In this document: positions 1 to 14,600 of the stretch, one piece after another
Layout: each line of letters opens with the position of its first letter
Position numbering within the stretch: the first letter of the stretch is position 1
Assembly (NCBI GenBank): GCA_023846275.1
Contig: CM043874.1
Location: forward strand, 32,067,130-32,131,129
DNA length: 64,000 nucleotides
Direction of reading: 5' to 3'
Origin: Vanilla planifolia
Taxonomy: Eukaryota; Streptophyta; Magnoliopsida; Asparagales; Orchidaceae
Program-made: the position numbers and the translations under genes
Notes under the pieces: generated by a model
What the model was told of the DNA's origin: nothing
The model's input: only the letters and a program-made list of their open reading frames with translations
The model's database searches: none

Positions 1-24
1 CTTAAATGATTTTGAAAGTTATGT

Positions 25-28
<4 letters not shown>

Positions 29-90
<62 letters not shown>
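29..90. repeat. (TA)n microsatellite
   Basis: About 31 uninterrupted TA units lie in AT-rich non-coding DNA, directly visible as an alternating dinucleotide run. A longer run of the same type lies near 58.3 kb. No gene is associated. Confidence 0.97.
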
Positions 91-93
<3 letters not shown>

Positions 94-215
94 TTCCAAT
101 TATCAATAATCTCTATTTCTTATTCATGCAATATGAAGTTTTTTTTTGCTTAAAGACCTTTTGAAATTTTTGTTAATTTGAATGTTTCTTTTTTAATTTT
201 AATTTTCACACTTCT

Positions 216-676
216 CCATCTTCTTCTTCTTCTTCTTGTTCTTCTTCTTTGTCTTCTCCTCGTTCTCCTTCTTCTTCTTCTTCTTCCTCTTCTCCTCCTC
301 CTACTTCTTCTTCTTCTTATTCTTCATCCACCTTTTCTTCTTCTACTACTTCTTCTTTTTCTTCTTTTCTTTCTACACCTTCTTCTTCTTCTTCTTCTTC
401 TTCTTCTTTTCCTTCTCCTTCTTCTCCTTCTCCTTTTTCTTCTTATTCTCCTTCTTCTTCTTCTTCTTCTTCTTTTTCTTCTTCTTCTCCTCCTCCTCCG
501 CCTTCTTCTTCTACATCCTCTCCTTCTTCTTCTTCTTCTTCTTCTTCTTTCTCTTCTTTTTTTTCTTCTATTTCTTTTTTTTTTGCTTCTTATTCTTCAA
601 CTTCTTCTTTTTCTTCTTCATCTTCTTCTACTTCTTCTTCTTCTTCTTCTTCGTCTTCTCCTTCTTCTTCTTCTTA
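216..676. repeat. Imperfect TTC/CTT trinucleotide microsatellite (polypyrimidine tract)
   Basis: About 460 bp are almost wholly T and C on the + strand, built from TTC/CTT units with scattered TCC, TTT and rare A or G interruptions. All three + frames are open only because pyrimidine codons contain no stops, giving poly-Ser, poly-Phe or poly-Leu strings. These are low-complexity translations, not genes. The strand asymmetry could favour triplex (H-DNA) formation, which is an inference from composition. Confidence 0.95.
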
Positions 677-3600
677 ATAATTAAAATATTAACATTATTT
701 TTACATCTTATTACAAAATAATATTCTCATTTTGACAAGCATGACAAACATTTGATTTAAGATGAAGCCAACTAACTTGCAATATTTGTTATAAATTACA
801 TGAGGTAAAATATGATAGATCGAGTTAGTGAATTATGTATTCAAAAAGTTTTTTAATCATAAGTTTTAGTAGGAAAAGTTTTACACTTAAAATTTTTTTT
901 TAAAATATTATTTTTTAAATAAGGCTGCTCATCATTAAGTGAAATGTACAAGTATTTTTAAATGGTTCAACCAAAACTTGTGCCTACATCCACCCATGAT
1001 GACTAATCAGACCTCTAATAATCACTCATTTTCATCTAAGCTAGTAAACTAAATACACATTGAAAGTCCAATGAGACACCAAAATCTACAAAAAAGTTTG
1101 GCTATACAAAACAATTTAGAAATTTTACAATTTTTGCATAAAACATTTTCTACATTTTAAAATCTTTAAAACAAGAGTTGGACAACTAATGGCTAAAAAT
1201 AGCTCCCTTAATAATAAAAATCATTTTTTTTGAAAGCTAGCCATCATAGGAGATACGAACCAGATTATGGTGTAGCTACTATTTGATTCTAGTGCTCATT
1301 GTAGATACCATTTGATTAGAATAATTGATAAAGAGTTGATATTTAATCATTATGGGCTAAGATTTAGAACATTAGAATCAAAAGCTAGATCAAATGTGGT
1401 ATTAAATTGGTTATTATTAACAAATGGAGAGACATTAAATAGCTTAATCAATCATTCCAGATGAATGGCTAGATGTAAGTAAACAATTCACAAATACTAG
1501 CATAATCTAGTCTGTTTGATAGAAAAAATGTGCTATCAGTTGGTGTAGAAAAGCTCAAATTTGGCAATAGCATTTTTTTGCCTCACATTGCAAAATAGTT
1601 CACCTGATTTATGCTTATAATGTTTTCATTATGATTTAACCTAGTAAAGTTGGCAACCCTAAGGTGTTTTCAGAAAGTCATGACCTGGGTCAACAATGCA
1701 TATACATAAATATGAGTCTTACTTGTTCCAATTCCTTAACCGATTCACGAGTAACTCCATACCATAAAGTAAGTTAAGGAGTTATGCCCTCAACCAATTG
1801 ACCCAAAACTGCTTTAAGAATCGTGCATTAAATCAATATTCCATGCTAACTTGTCTTGGTTTTTATCAGGCTCCTAACATTCGGCTCCTGAAGATCCGTG
1901 CATATATTTGGGGAAATAAACCATAGTCAAGTCCTTCAATCTTGGTGGTGCAAAAAATATTTATAAGACTTCAAAAATAATATATATATGAAAATTATTT
2001 GAATGTTTATAAGATTTCAAAAAGTCAAATATCTTAATTAAAAAAACTAATACAACATAAATACAAACTTAGATATGTATAAAAAATGATAAACATTTGT
2101 GCAATAATTTCATAGAAATTATAAGTTTTAACAAGCAATTCATAAAGATGTTTTTTTGTAGATTAGTAACTCCTCAAATAAAATTGTTGTTTGCTCTAAA
2201 GCTAGTAATTTAAACTATCAAAATTTTATCAATTGTTTAAGCTATAACTTTGCATGATCAAACTCAAACTACTATAATTAAACTTGAGATTTAACTAATA
2301 TAATACTAAGCACAATAAAATATTAGCAAATATTTAGCTTAACTTCATGTTTATCACAAAAAAATATAAAAATATATATGATAAATTTGAATTTTTAATA
2401 ACTCAAAAAATGTGTACACAAAAAATAAAAATTATCACAATAAATATACATTTTTTTTAAAACAACAAAAACCTTTATATAACATAAAATGAAAAGCATC
2501 AATACATTTATTATATGTATGTTAGAATAAATACAAAATATTTAAAAAAACAAAACTAAAAAATTTCAAGAGATACCTAGCTAAAATTATTAAAATTTGG
2601 GTACACACAAATTAAAAACAACATATTGGGGTAATTTGATCACAAAAAATGTATCAAACATAAAAATATTAAAATTAAAAAATCATTTTGACATAAATTT
2701 ATCAACAGTATAATGAAAATAATATTTCAGTGCAAAAAAACTTTTTGAACTTGAAGAAAAAGACAACTATTATCACAATTAAATATTTAATGCATATCAA
2801 ATTAGTTTAGAATTTGAAATAAAAAAGATAATTATACTCAATGTTTAATAAATAAATAAAATTAATTAGAATTATAATAATTGATGAAAATTGTAAAAAT
2901 TATTGGAGATTAAAATATTCGAACAAGCATCACATTCAAGGAAGTGGTTTCTTAAAAAATATTAGCATGCTAAGCTTTATGCTACATAAAATCATAAACC
3001 ATCACAAGAAATAAAATATAAATAATTAACATCTATCAAATAATAAAATACATTTGTGAAGAAAATTGAGGATAAATAATAATCACAAAAAATAAATCAT
3101 GAAAGAAAATAAAAAGCAAAAAATTAATAAAACAATAACCATATTAAATTGTGATAAAAAATATATTTTTCTTAATATAAGCATAGTAAAAACTTTTATA
3201 GATGGTAAACAAGAAAGAATAAAAAAGAATTTTAAATTCTTAAAATACATGAAATTTACAATGTGTAAGTTTTGACAACATGACAATATAAAACATTACT
3301 CGTAGTTTGCTATTGTCAAATACCATTGTTGTAAAAACAATACAAAAAATTATTAAAAATAAAAAATTTTCTAGAAATGTGGAAAGGGTTAAAGAATTAC
3401 AAATTTTTAAAAATCTTGAAATAGTTAAACATTAAAATATTAAAGCAATGTGTAGAATTTGTCAATGATATGTTACATAAAAATGTAATAAAAATAATAA
3501 TTTACATCTAAAAGCTATATACAAATTAATTTATAATTCACAACTGAATAATATTGAAAATATGATTATAAAGTGCCTCTATATAATTAATCATGCATAC

Positions 3601-6600
3601 TAAAACAAATAATATTTTAGTGAAAAAAGATAGTGTGCTACAGAATAAAAAATATAAAATTTAAAGGTATCAAAATTCAAAAACACATGTAAATGATTTT
3701 TAAGAAATTTTCATATTATTTTGAATAAAAAGTAAATATAGTCATTCGATTGTGATTCATTATTTTCAATTACAATGCACAAAATATAAAACGAATATCA
3801 TCTTTTTTCAAAAAAACTTTTAAATATTCGAACACAAAATTACAAAATATAATGAAATAACAAGTTATTTTATATTTTGTTATATTTTGTTAAAACTCAC
3901 TTTTTAAAGTACAATATATCAATAAAAACGTGCTCTTCAAATATAAAAAAATAAAAATTAATATATTAGAAAATAATAACTTTTTAATAAAGAAATGGAA
4001 AAATAAACAATTTGATAAAAGGTAAGCACAAATCCTACTTGAAAAATATTATGGAATTCAAGGAAAAAGTTTAAAATAGAAAAATGGCTCCATAAAATTA
4101 ATTAATCTTATTTAGTATATTAAATCAATTAACAATCACCAAAAATTATCATTAAACAAAAAGACAATTTGTAGAAAATGAAATGAGATATATGTAATAC
4201 AAAGAAAAAAAAATTAAGATTTGTACATATAGAACGTTACCAAAAAAAATATACAAAATGAATGTTTCCAAAATAAATATAAAAAATAAAAAAAAAATAA
4301 AAATAAAAAATCATCAAATTAAATATTTCTTAAAAAATTAAAAAAATAATGACGATGTTTATAAAAATCAATCATTTGGCATATCTAATTCAATGTGTAA
4401 GTCATAAAAATTTATTTTTATTAATCTAAGAAAATAAGCCTTTAGTAGAGATTAAAAAAAGAAAAAAGCGTTAATATAGCGGAAATCTATGAATGCTTAA
4501 ATATATTACTAACATGAAATAAAATTTTCTTAGTAAAACAACATTTCGAAATGTTAATTTTTTACAGTGAAATATGAAATATAACAAATATTATTAAGAA
4601 ATTTAACATTTTAAAAACATAAGAAACTATGCACCAAAATTTTGTTGTATTACACAAATACAATACATGTGCTTAGCTTTTTATCTAAAGATTATTATCA
4701 ATACTATATTAAAAAAGAAATTTCAAAAAATACATAAAATATATATGATTAATATTAAAACATTGAAGTTCATTAAAATATCAACATAGTATATTAACAA
4801 AACATTTTGCTAATAATGCCAGAAAAATAATCATCATGATGTAAATCAACAAAAGAGTTTTCTTATTAATACACATAGAAAGGACTTAAAAATTTATTTT
4901 ATATTATTTTAAGAAATAATAAACTATTTAAAAAAGTATGAAAATTTTATATTACAAAATAGGGAAAATTAATTTAACAAAAGATCTGAATATCTAGAAA
5001 ATTCATTAGCATGTACATTTTTTATTAACATAACCTAAATAAACTTAATTTTGTAATTCAAGAAATAAATTTTAAAAAATATCTAAATGCCATGAAAAAA
5101 AATTTGATATCTAAAGGAAATTTAAAATATTAAAAAAAACTTTTGTTGTAGTGGACAAAAATATTAACCCAACACATAATTATTGATATTTTTTAAAATA
5201 ATTAAATTGAAAAACATTAAAATCTTAAGGAATTATACAAAGGTAATATGTAGTAATTGTTTGTTGAGTTATTTTGGATATATAATAATAACTAGTGAAA
5301 GTGAAAAATTGTGATTGACCATGGCATACATGCACCTTAAGTTTTATTGAAGATTTATGGCTTCGTTTAATGGCTTGATTAACTTCCTAATCTAGGGTAA
5401 TTGGGTTTGCTTCAAATGTTGATGCTAAACCATTTCAACATCTTATGTTCATTACATTTTAATTGGTAAAATCTTTAAAACTTTCATTTATGGATAAGCT
5501 ATAATTACTTCAAAAAAATGAAGCGATCATTCCAATTAAACCATTCTTGGGTTTCATTTGACAAATTTAACTCTAGAACTCATGATATTCAATACCATAT
5601 ATCATAGACTCAAAATATGTGATATAAATTACTAAGATAAGTTTAAAATAAGCTTAATATTTTCTCTTGTTTATGGCCATCAAATATGATGACTAATGCT
5701 ACAGATGTATTATCTAGTTTTTGTACTAATTTGCAAGTAAAAATTAGAACTATAACTGGGTCATATATTTGCAATAATGTCATTATGTATATATGACTAT
5801 CTTAAAATATTCTTTTTAATATTTTAAGAATTGAGTTCTTCTACTTGTAATATTTATACAAACTCTTTTTCATGTGTTAAATTTTTACTTCTTATGAGAA
5901 TACTATCTTCATTAAACTATAATTGAGATGAACATGTATGATATAATTTGTCATATTGGTATGATTCTTCATTTAACATTTAATGATAAACATCTTCTTG
6001 TTAGTATGCTATATCTTTCACATAAGAGAAGGAATTTTGTTTTGTGTTTTTGCATAACTTTTGTATGAAATAGTATAAATTAAAATGTTCTACTTTTGTG
6101 ATTCATTTCTTTTCATTCATTGCATAGAGGACTAAAAAAATGTTACAATGTTGTTATAGAAATATCATATTCTCTTTATGTGGATGAATTTTTTGTTAAG
6201 TTAAAATTTGTTAAAAAAATACATAATCATAATATGGTCATCATATATGGTAACAAACAATCCTAACAAATCTACATATTACGAAAAATTTAATTTTATA
6301 TTAGTTCCCCCTTGTATACATGTACGGTCACCTTTGCTTAATGTAATAAATCTATCTTGCTTGTACAATTTGAGTGATAATTTAGAACAACAATTGAAAA
6401 CATAAATAAGGCAATAATGCTTTTCATTGTATTATCTATTCATTTATGTCATACTTGCATGATAAACTTACGTTACAAATACATAAAAATCAGATAGCTA
6501 GTTTATTAGGGTAATCAGCCTAATCTACTTATTATCCTAGAATTATTTATTGATTGTAAATTTATAGAAAATTGCTAAATTCATAATGGCTAGTTTAATT

Positions 6601-9160
6601 ACTATAGGAAAACAAATAAATCAATTTTATTTACTTTTAAAAATGAGTGATTCATCAAGAATATTAGTAAAACTATTTTTTTATATTAGAATTTATGTAT
6701 GAACACTTTTCATTCTATTAGCTTTATTTAGTTGATTCTAAATGTAGTAATTTCTTCATCATACATTTAGATAATATGCCACTTTTGTCAAAAAGGGTTT
6801 AAGGTAAAATTTATAAAAGGTTTTCTATGTGCTATAAATTTTGATGTTCCAACCAGCAAAATTATTATTGTGTTATGGTCAAGGTTGGCTAATCACTGTA
6901 AGCTCGTAGGTGTTCGGTTGATGATTGATGAAGTTGTTGCAAGGATGTCTACTAAGCCCACCATATGACAAACGTTGCAAGTTTAGTAGAAGCCACGCTA
7001 GGTATACTGTGGTTTAATGAAGACTTCATGTTCATGGTAGAGCAATTTGAAATCATTATGTGCTTTATGTATCTTTTTTGTTTTTTTACTATTGTTTATT
7101 CAATAATAGTATGTTTATAAATGTAAGGGAGGATTTCAAATCATCAAAATAATTGTTTGATAAAAAAAATCATTTATGTTAATAATTCAAAAGGGCACCA
7201 TTTTCCTCCTCTTATAGCAAGTGTTGTCCTTTCAATTGTTGTCATAATGGGTTGTTTCAAATTTGGAAGTTCCTAATACAAAGTCATTCTCTTGTATTTT
7301 TTATGGTGAATGTTTTCCAATATCTATTAGCATTGTGGATTGTCCTCCTTTATTTCATTGGAAACATTAAACATTGTACAAAATGCTTTTAAAGTTTTTT
7401 TTAATTGTAAACTATAATTTTCTAATTTTTATGTCCATCTTAGCATTATTGTTGATGATAAGGGTCATAGGTCATGTATAATTATCCAACTTAATGCAAG
7501 AGGACAAAAACTTTTGCACTTTTCTTTGTCTAAAAGTCTACAACTTTTTTCTTATTTTGAAGAAATGTAAGATTTAGTAGGTTATTTGGAGATAAATGTT
7601 TCAAATCACTATGGGTATTTTATACTAGAAAGAGAAGAACCAAAATAAATAGAAATGAAAAGTAACATCATGTACTGTCAAACTAACTTTGTAAATCAAG
7701 GGTGCAATGTTTAATTGAAGTCTTGATGATATCTCACTTGTTGAATGTGATGATAATTTATCTAGATAAAATAATTATTAGCAAATAAATAATGAACCTA
7801 ATCAACATTATGTTAATTTAAAAAAGAAAAGCAACAATCATGAACAACAAGCATGTTTAGTAAAGAATCACTCAAAAAGGTTGGATAGTCACATCTATTT
7901 TTGTAAATGACTTAAAAAACAAGCATGTTTATTGTCAAAACAATTATTCATAAGTAATTCTTGCCTTGATGCTTTGAATTAATTGAAATATTTGGTTGAG
8001 AAAAGAAATGTAGAAATCAGAAAAAATTTATTCACTTGGATTGCGAAACATATTAAATTGAAGGAAAATTTTGTAAATCTTGCTTAACATGTTTCTTCAT
8101 GCTGACGACCTATTCAGATGTGAATTTAAGTGAACTTTTTAAGACTATTAATGGTTCCTCTCATTTTGAACAATCACTACGTTGGAACACAATAAAGCAC
8201 CTACCAATTCATTATTTTGTACTTCTCTTAATAAAGTGAATGACTAGGCCCTTTGAAGGTAGATGTTGCTACATCCTAAAATTTCTTGAGTATGCACTGA
8301 TGTGGAGTTAGCAACAGAGTTAAACCAAATTGGAATTTCTACTAAAGGTATTTAAAAATAAGTAGATAAATCTTTATATCATCTTGTTGTTTGCATCAAG
8401 GAAAAGGGTCTTGTAATTAATAGTCAAATATCAATGAAGATGTCATAAAAAATAACCAACAATAGGAAAAGATGGAAGCCATCAAAACTTCTACTTTACT
8501 TACTAACTCTTTGCCAAGAAATCCATTATGGACGATCAGCTACATGACTTAATGAAAACAAAAACAACTTAGCAAGTAAGTAATGCTAATGAAAGTCAAC
8601 TAATATATACAAGGCAGTGGAACTGTTTGGCAAGGCAATTATGGCATGACTATAGCACCTTAAAAAATTCTAAAAAATGAGAAGGACAATAATTAAGTTT
8701 TTTTTGTTAAAAATTCATATAATAAAATTTAGCATTGATGTGATAATTTAGATCTTAAACGTTTTAGTGAACGTTTAAGAGATAAACAACCTCTTCGTTT
8801 GAAATTCAAACTAAGGAGTTTAATGCATTAAAATGTCAAGGGATGAGAAAAAAGTTTTAGATAATTTAAAAAATTAGTTCAAAAAGTATTAGAGATGCTT
8901 TCAGCTATCCAAATTTTTTATTATCGTGTCCTTAATAAATAAATTCATATTTTGACATTTTTGCGACGCTACTAAAACGTTTTTTGCCATGTGATTAATC
9001 AACTTATTAAAATGTATATTGTATGACAAGTTGCCTTGTTGGAACCTATGTCATCTATGGATAAGACATAACAATTTGCTATTAAACTAAATTTTTATCA
9101 ATATTACAATCAATCAATCAATATAGATCCTTTTGAAGGATTTCAATTGTGATGTTGACA
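677..9160. other. AT-rich spacer, no gene recognised
   Basis: I see no coding region, RNA gene or clear repeat boundary here. About 2.0-5.2 kb is extremely AT-rich with many homopolymer A and T runs. About 5.3-9.1 kb is less extreme and may hold unrecognisable 5' remains of the LINE that becomes visible downstream. Short open frames near 3.1 kb (- strand) and 6.2 kb (+ strand) have the composition expected by chance in AT-rich DNA. Confidence 0.6.
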
Positions 9161-9308
9161 TTAATGAAAAGTAGATCACTTATATCAACATCAAGCATCA
9201 AAACTAAGTTTCTAAACGTAACTATGCTTTCACCTATGATAAATGCTTTGTATCTAGAAGGAGTTTATTAAGTGCGAGTCATTTTGCATTGTCAACTATA
9301 CTACAAAT

Positions 9309-9640
9309 CCATGGATGGTGGGTAGGGATTTTAATGAAATCATATCCTCAAATGATTACAATGTGCAATCTACTCTTAAACTAAAAATAGTGTAAGAGAT
9401 TGTTGATTGCATAATACTATGTCACCTTAAGCAATAGTAATTTTTTTTTCATTCTTTTATATGGGCAAGAAAAGGTAATAAAATATTTGTTTTAAAAGGA
9501 TTAGAAAGGGTGATGGTATGAATAGAACAACTTTCAACTTTTATAATTCATCATTACTAGAACTTAATCAGGCCATGTTCCTCATTTACAAAATTTCATC
9601 AAAATTCATCCTTCATCTCCCAAATATCTTAAGTTTCATA
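9309..9640 (+). pseudogene. LINE apurinic-type endonuclease domain remnant
   Basis: The frame starting at this position reads PWMVGRDFNEIISSNDYN, the GDFNE core of exonuclease-endonuclease-phosphatase domains of plant LINEs, with the usual second Gly changed to Arg. After frameshifts, FFHSFIWARKGNKIFV and a following RLDRVLVN-like segment match the usual order after the core. In a live element this domain nicks the target DNA for target-primed reverse transcription. Stops and frame changes make it inactive. Confidence 0.55.
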
Positions 9641-10539
9641 ACAACTTTCTGAATTACTCTACATTTGCATAGATAATGTAGAATAATAAGATTTTTTCTA
9701 TAAACTACTTTGGGAAGAAGGCCATAGCTTTAAAAGAAAATGGACATAAAATGAGCCATAAAGATTGAAAAAATCAATATTTTGCAAAAATGTTTTATTC
9801 TATTAAATTAGATAAGAAAGAGGTGAATCATAAATATATAATTCTTTTAGGAAAACAGAAAAGGATTAATAGAAATTGTTTATCTTAGTTCTTATTATTC
9901 ACAAGATTTTGAAGGAGTGGAGTTTTATTCGAAATAGAATAAAGGAATTAGATGGTTAATAGAAGGAGAAAGCGATACAATTCTCTTTTATACAATAGTG
10001 ATGAATTGAAGAAACAAACATAGAGGACAAAATAATGATAGTAGTAATCAACCACTTTTTTAATATTTTAGTGTCTTCCTAAGTAATTAAAGGTCAAAAT
10101 ATGATTAATTGAATCATTCCCTTATTAACAAAAAAAATAGTAGAATAATGTACGATATCACCAAGAAGGAAATAAAGATGTAAATTTTGATATGAATTTT
10201 GATAGCACTCACAGACCAAATGCTTTTGATGGATAATTAGCAACTAATTATTTAGACTTAATCTGAAATGTTTTGTTGATTGTACCTAAAGAATTTTTAT
10301 AAGATCTCCAATTCTTTGGGGGATTTTAGGCAAAAACATTTTATAAATATCCATAAATCTAATAACCTAGAAATCTTTGTTAATTTTAGAATAAATATTC
10401 TTTAAAACATCATGAAAACAATAATCATGAATATATATTACAAATTTTTTGATAGCTTGATTTCTCTAAAGAAAACTCGTTTTATAAATCAAAGATATTC
10501 TAACAAATATTATAAGCTTAGAAATTACTATATTATCTT

Positions 10540-10830
10540 ATTAATAAAAATTATGCCACAACTCTATTGTTAAGTTGGATTTTAAGAATGTAAATTTCAC
10601 ATCATGGAAATTTCTTTGTTACACACTTTCGATGTATAATGTTAATAACAATCTTATTAAGGTGCTCACCAATTATATTTGTAATACATGGATATCAACA
10701 ATCATTAGTGTATCACCAAGTAGCTTTTTTCAACTTTTAAATAGTCTTAATGAAGGTAATCTTACTCTACCTTCCTTTGTTTTCATCTCATTCATGGAGC
10801 TCTTAAAAAAGCCCAAATAACATTTTTCTT
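10540..10830 (+). pseudogene. LINE reverse transcriptase fragment
   Basis: A short open frame encodes SWKFLCYTLSMYNVNNNLIK, then ICNTWISTIISVSPSSFFQ, then a worn block ending in FISFMELLKK. This order matches the plant L1 RT block that normally leads through SPSSFF into RGLRQGDPLSPFLF and then FxxMExLS. The GLRQGDPL core is replaced by LNEGNLTLP. The catalytic FADD box, expected about 80 codons later, is not recognisable. The remnant sits between the endonuclease remnant and C-terminal traces on the same strand, which supports the call. Confidence 0.6.
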
Positions 10831-11600
10831 AAAAAAGAATGATATTATAAGGACAACATAGACCATCTATATGTATCATTCTCCTAGCTTATACAAACAA
10901 CATAATTATCATTACTATAGAACATCCAGAAACTACTATTAATCTTAGTAAGTTACTACAGCTCTTCCAACACTCTACAAGGTTTTTAAATGTAAAAGTT
11001 AAAAAGCGAAGACATCTATAAAAATAGAAGAGTATATGCTAGGTAAATCAAATTTGTAAGGGCTCAGGACTGTATTAAATAAATCTTCCTTTGTCATATT
11101 TGTGCTACACACCATATATAAGTCAAAAGAAAGTAGCTTACTTCCAAAATTTGATCGATCAAATTAAAAACATATTTCATTAGGTGCAAAATAAAGTAGT
11201 TATCTACCCAAGGTGGACTCATTCTCATCAAGCATGCCATTTGTTCAATTCAAATATATATTATAATGACAAGTAAACTCCCAATGTAGTTTTTTAATAA
11301 ATTAAGAAAGGAATAGAAAATCTTAAGCATCACTTGACTTCTTGGAAAAACAATAATTTGTTGTTAAAGGAAAATAGCCTTGGTAGTTTGAAAATCAAGA
11401 AAATGATGAAACTTTTTATGTAAAACTTAATTGGTAGATACTCACCAACAAAACTTTAGGGTCTAACTACATGTCAATAAAATACCAATGCTTAGATGGA
11501 TCAAGAATGAAATCCAACACATGGACTAGCATACAAAGGATAAAACTTTTAATTACAAAGAATGCAAATTGGTCTAACTCAAAAAATTTATTGTATATGA

Positions 11601-14600
11601 TCTCTAACTTGTCATGTGTAGTTTAACTGTCGTTCTACCTAGGCCTATTTGAAATCAAAAGAGCCAATCTAAAATTTAGATGATAGTTATGAAGCACCAA
11701 CTGCCCTTTAAGGATGTTAATGTTAACATGCATGGTATTCAAAAACATGTGCCATTACCAAATATCTTAATGAATCTAAACTTCCAACTTGCTTGCTTGA
11801 TTCTATTATCATCCATTTACACTTTGTTGTCATTAATACTATTCAGCTTATGATGCAATTGTATTGTGAATTTTTTCTAAGTAGAATAGATAAAAAGAAT
11901 ATTCAAATATGAGCATAGGAAAAGCATCTTAACTCTTATACTAAATAGACTATCATTGTATACATTGGACATGATATGATTGACATCTTCTAATACAAGC
12001 ATACCTTCACAATGATAGAACATGAACATAAGACATGAAAACTGGGAAAAGCGTAACAAGAACTTTGTCTCCATATTGCAATCACACACACGAAGCTTGC
12101 CCACTTCCATAATCATAATGGATTTCTCACCATTTTGGTTCACGACATCAAGAACTTCTGTTTCACATGTCTTACTAAATACTTAGAAGCAACATTGAAT
12201 AGCCTATAGAGCAATGTATAACATATTTATTAGATGAGTAAAAGAAGTGAATTATGCCAAATATTGTTTGAAGTCTAGTAAGCGAATGTCAATGACATGA
12301 ATGAAAATGATTTCTTTCTATTAAAAAATCAAACAAATCCAATTTATATTATATCATAATCACTACTAACTAGGAATCCCAAACATGAAGAATAAAGCCA
12401 TATTATAAAAAAATGATGAACAACGATGTGGCTTAGGCTACCAAATCCTTGTTTCTTGCCAGAAGGGTTGTTATGATTAAAGTAGTATTTAAAGCTAACC
12501 ATATATGCACTCTTAGTAACAACATGATTATAATGAGAATTATCATTGCACATAATTTCATAACTTGAACCATTATTTGGGGTGGCATAGGTAAAATAGA
12601 TATATTGCCTAATGATTTATGAGATTTAGGACTCAAGGGATTAAGGATATGGCCATACATTGTTAATGTAAGATAGGTATAACAGGATTTACGATGGAAG
12701 GTAATGATGAAAAGCATCACAATAATGATTGAGATAAATTGAAATCATAATTTAAATGTTAAGTAATCACCTAAAATAATATTATAACAAACTATGGTCC
12801 TATATTTTTTTAGATAAAGAAAACATTCTTTCTAGAAATATAATACTAATATTAAAAAAAATCTTATACTTATTACATCATAGGGTTTTAAATAGATGGT
12901 AATTTTAAACATAAGTTCAAATGATACGTTTACTAAACCACCACTCTTAATGAAAACATGCAAAACTTATATCATTTGTAAGAAAGGAAGAAACTATAAT
13001 GTGAAACTTATTTGAAACATTAAAAATAATATTTAGATAAAAAACATAATAAACTAATAATAATAATTAAAATTCAATAGTTCAACTCAGTTATTAAAAT
13101 GATTGAGGTTGCCTTACATCAGTGAACACTATAACGAGAAGCTTTGTCATGTTGTGTGTTAACTAAATATTTCTCAAACTTAGCATTGGTCATATGATCA
13201 TGCAAAACAACAAAATTAATAATATATAATTTATGGAAAAAATATAATTAAAAAACTTATCAAAGTGCCAATTGTTTTTTTTATCGAAGCTTATTTTATG
13301 TTATAGAAATAATCATTATGATTCAAAAACCCTACTTGTTGTATTGCCACATTTGACTTTTCTTATGTCATTTTTAACATTTCCTAACAACCCACATTAT
13401 GTCTTCACATTATTGTATTTTGAATGAGGGCATGTTGTTAGCAGATTTGTTATGTGTTTTTTAAATTATTCTTGAGCAATAGTGTTATAACAACTCCACT
13501 TATGGCCTTGCTATCATGTATATGTCAACATTATTATGCTTTGTATCAGCTAAGTAGCACCCACAAGAGTTAAAGTTTCGAGAGACTACTCTCATTTACC
13601 TCAAAACAAATAATTAACATGGCAAAAGATTAGTTGTAGTCGAAAATGGCTTACATAGGGTCAAATCCTTTTCTTAGACTATTTGTAACTTACTTTGAAA
13701 GCATGTTTTCAAAATAATTTTCATTAAAATTTTACTAAATTTTGATGTTGTTATTGTAACACTTGTGGCTTACAAATTTTACATTAGGTATATTTTTTGG
13801 AAGAATAGATTTTATTTTATGACAAATTAAATTACAAAATATTTGACCATTTTATAGGTTACTAAAGAAAACATTGGTCTTGATTAATGTGAACCCTTGC
13901 ATTCAATATTTTAGACAAAAGAATCTCAAATTATGCCATAGTTAGCTTTTTATTATACTCAAATTATAAAATGATTCATGTTATAGATTTATGTATTCAA
14001 TTACATAATTCACTATCAAAATCTATTTGATTGTTATGTGTAATCTCTTAATGTATTTAAAATTTAATTTTTTTATAGGGTATAATCTTTATTAATGAGA
14101 ACTTTATTTTTTATTTTGGATTATCTTAATTAAATTTACATTTTTAATCATGTTGTACTTCATCGACCCGTTTTAAAGAACCTTGATGAAGCCATTCAAG
14201 TTAAAAAAAACTTAAAAATATTGTTTTGCTATTAACTATGGAAATTACATAAGTATTATTTTATGTGATGGATTTGTATGGCTACATTTATGTTATACTT
14301 TGGAAGAACATAGTTGTGCTAAGTTCTTGGCATTTTGGTCATGTAACTTTTATCATTTAAAATATCCACCTTATTATTAAATACTTAATTTATACATTTC
14401 ATTAATGATCAATTCAAATGTGAAGTTTTGAATTTCTTTAATACTAATACAAACCTGAAGAACTTTCTAATATTTATCTACCAAAGTTAACTCTCAGTGA
14501 AACCCATCAACATTTCAATAATGTCCTCTTAATTCTAATTCTTATTTCAATAATAAAATATTTAAATATTTTCTTTTGAAGACATATCCACCTTAGTTTA

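Larger units (their letters stand above)
9170..11600 (+). mobile_element. Degenerate LINE (plant L1-type non-LTR retrotransposon)
   Basis: Broken reading frames, taken in order, match a plant L1-type ORF2. The endonuclease motif PWMVGRDFNEII is at about 9309, and a linker-like string RWLIEGESDTILFY at about 9950. RT-like sequence (SWKFLCYTL, TWISTII, then a worn GLRQGDPLSP-type segment) is near 10.58-10.82 kb. A C-terminal trace (TSWKNNNLLLKENSLG) is near 11.34 kb. The order and strand are as expected for one element. Stops and frameshifts occur throughout, and no 5' end, poly(A) tail or target duplication is visible. Family recognition is from memory of motif shapes, so the outer limits are approximate. 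Confidence 0.6.

Noticed and set aside
178..721. Three overlapping open frames coding poly-Leu, poly-Phe and poly-Ser proteins
   Set aside because: They are translations of a TTC/CTT microsatellite, open only because pyrimidine codons include no stops.
11877..12720. Minus-strand open frames of 69-95 codons
   Set aside because: Two frames overlap over the same bases, I recognise no domain, and no gene structure is visible. The composition fits chance in AT-rich DNA.
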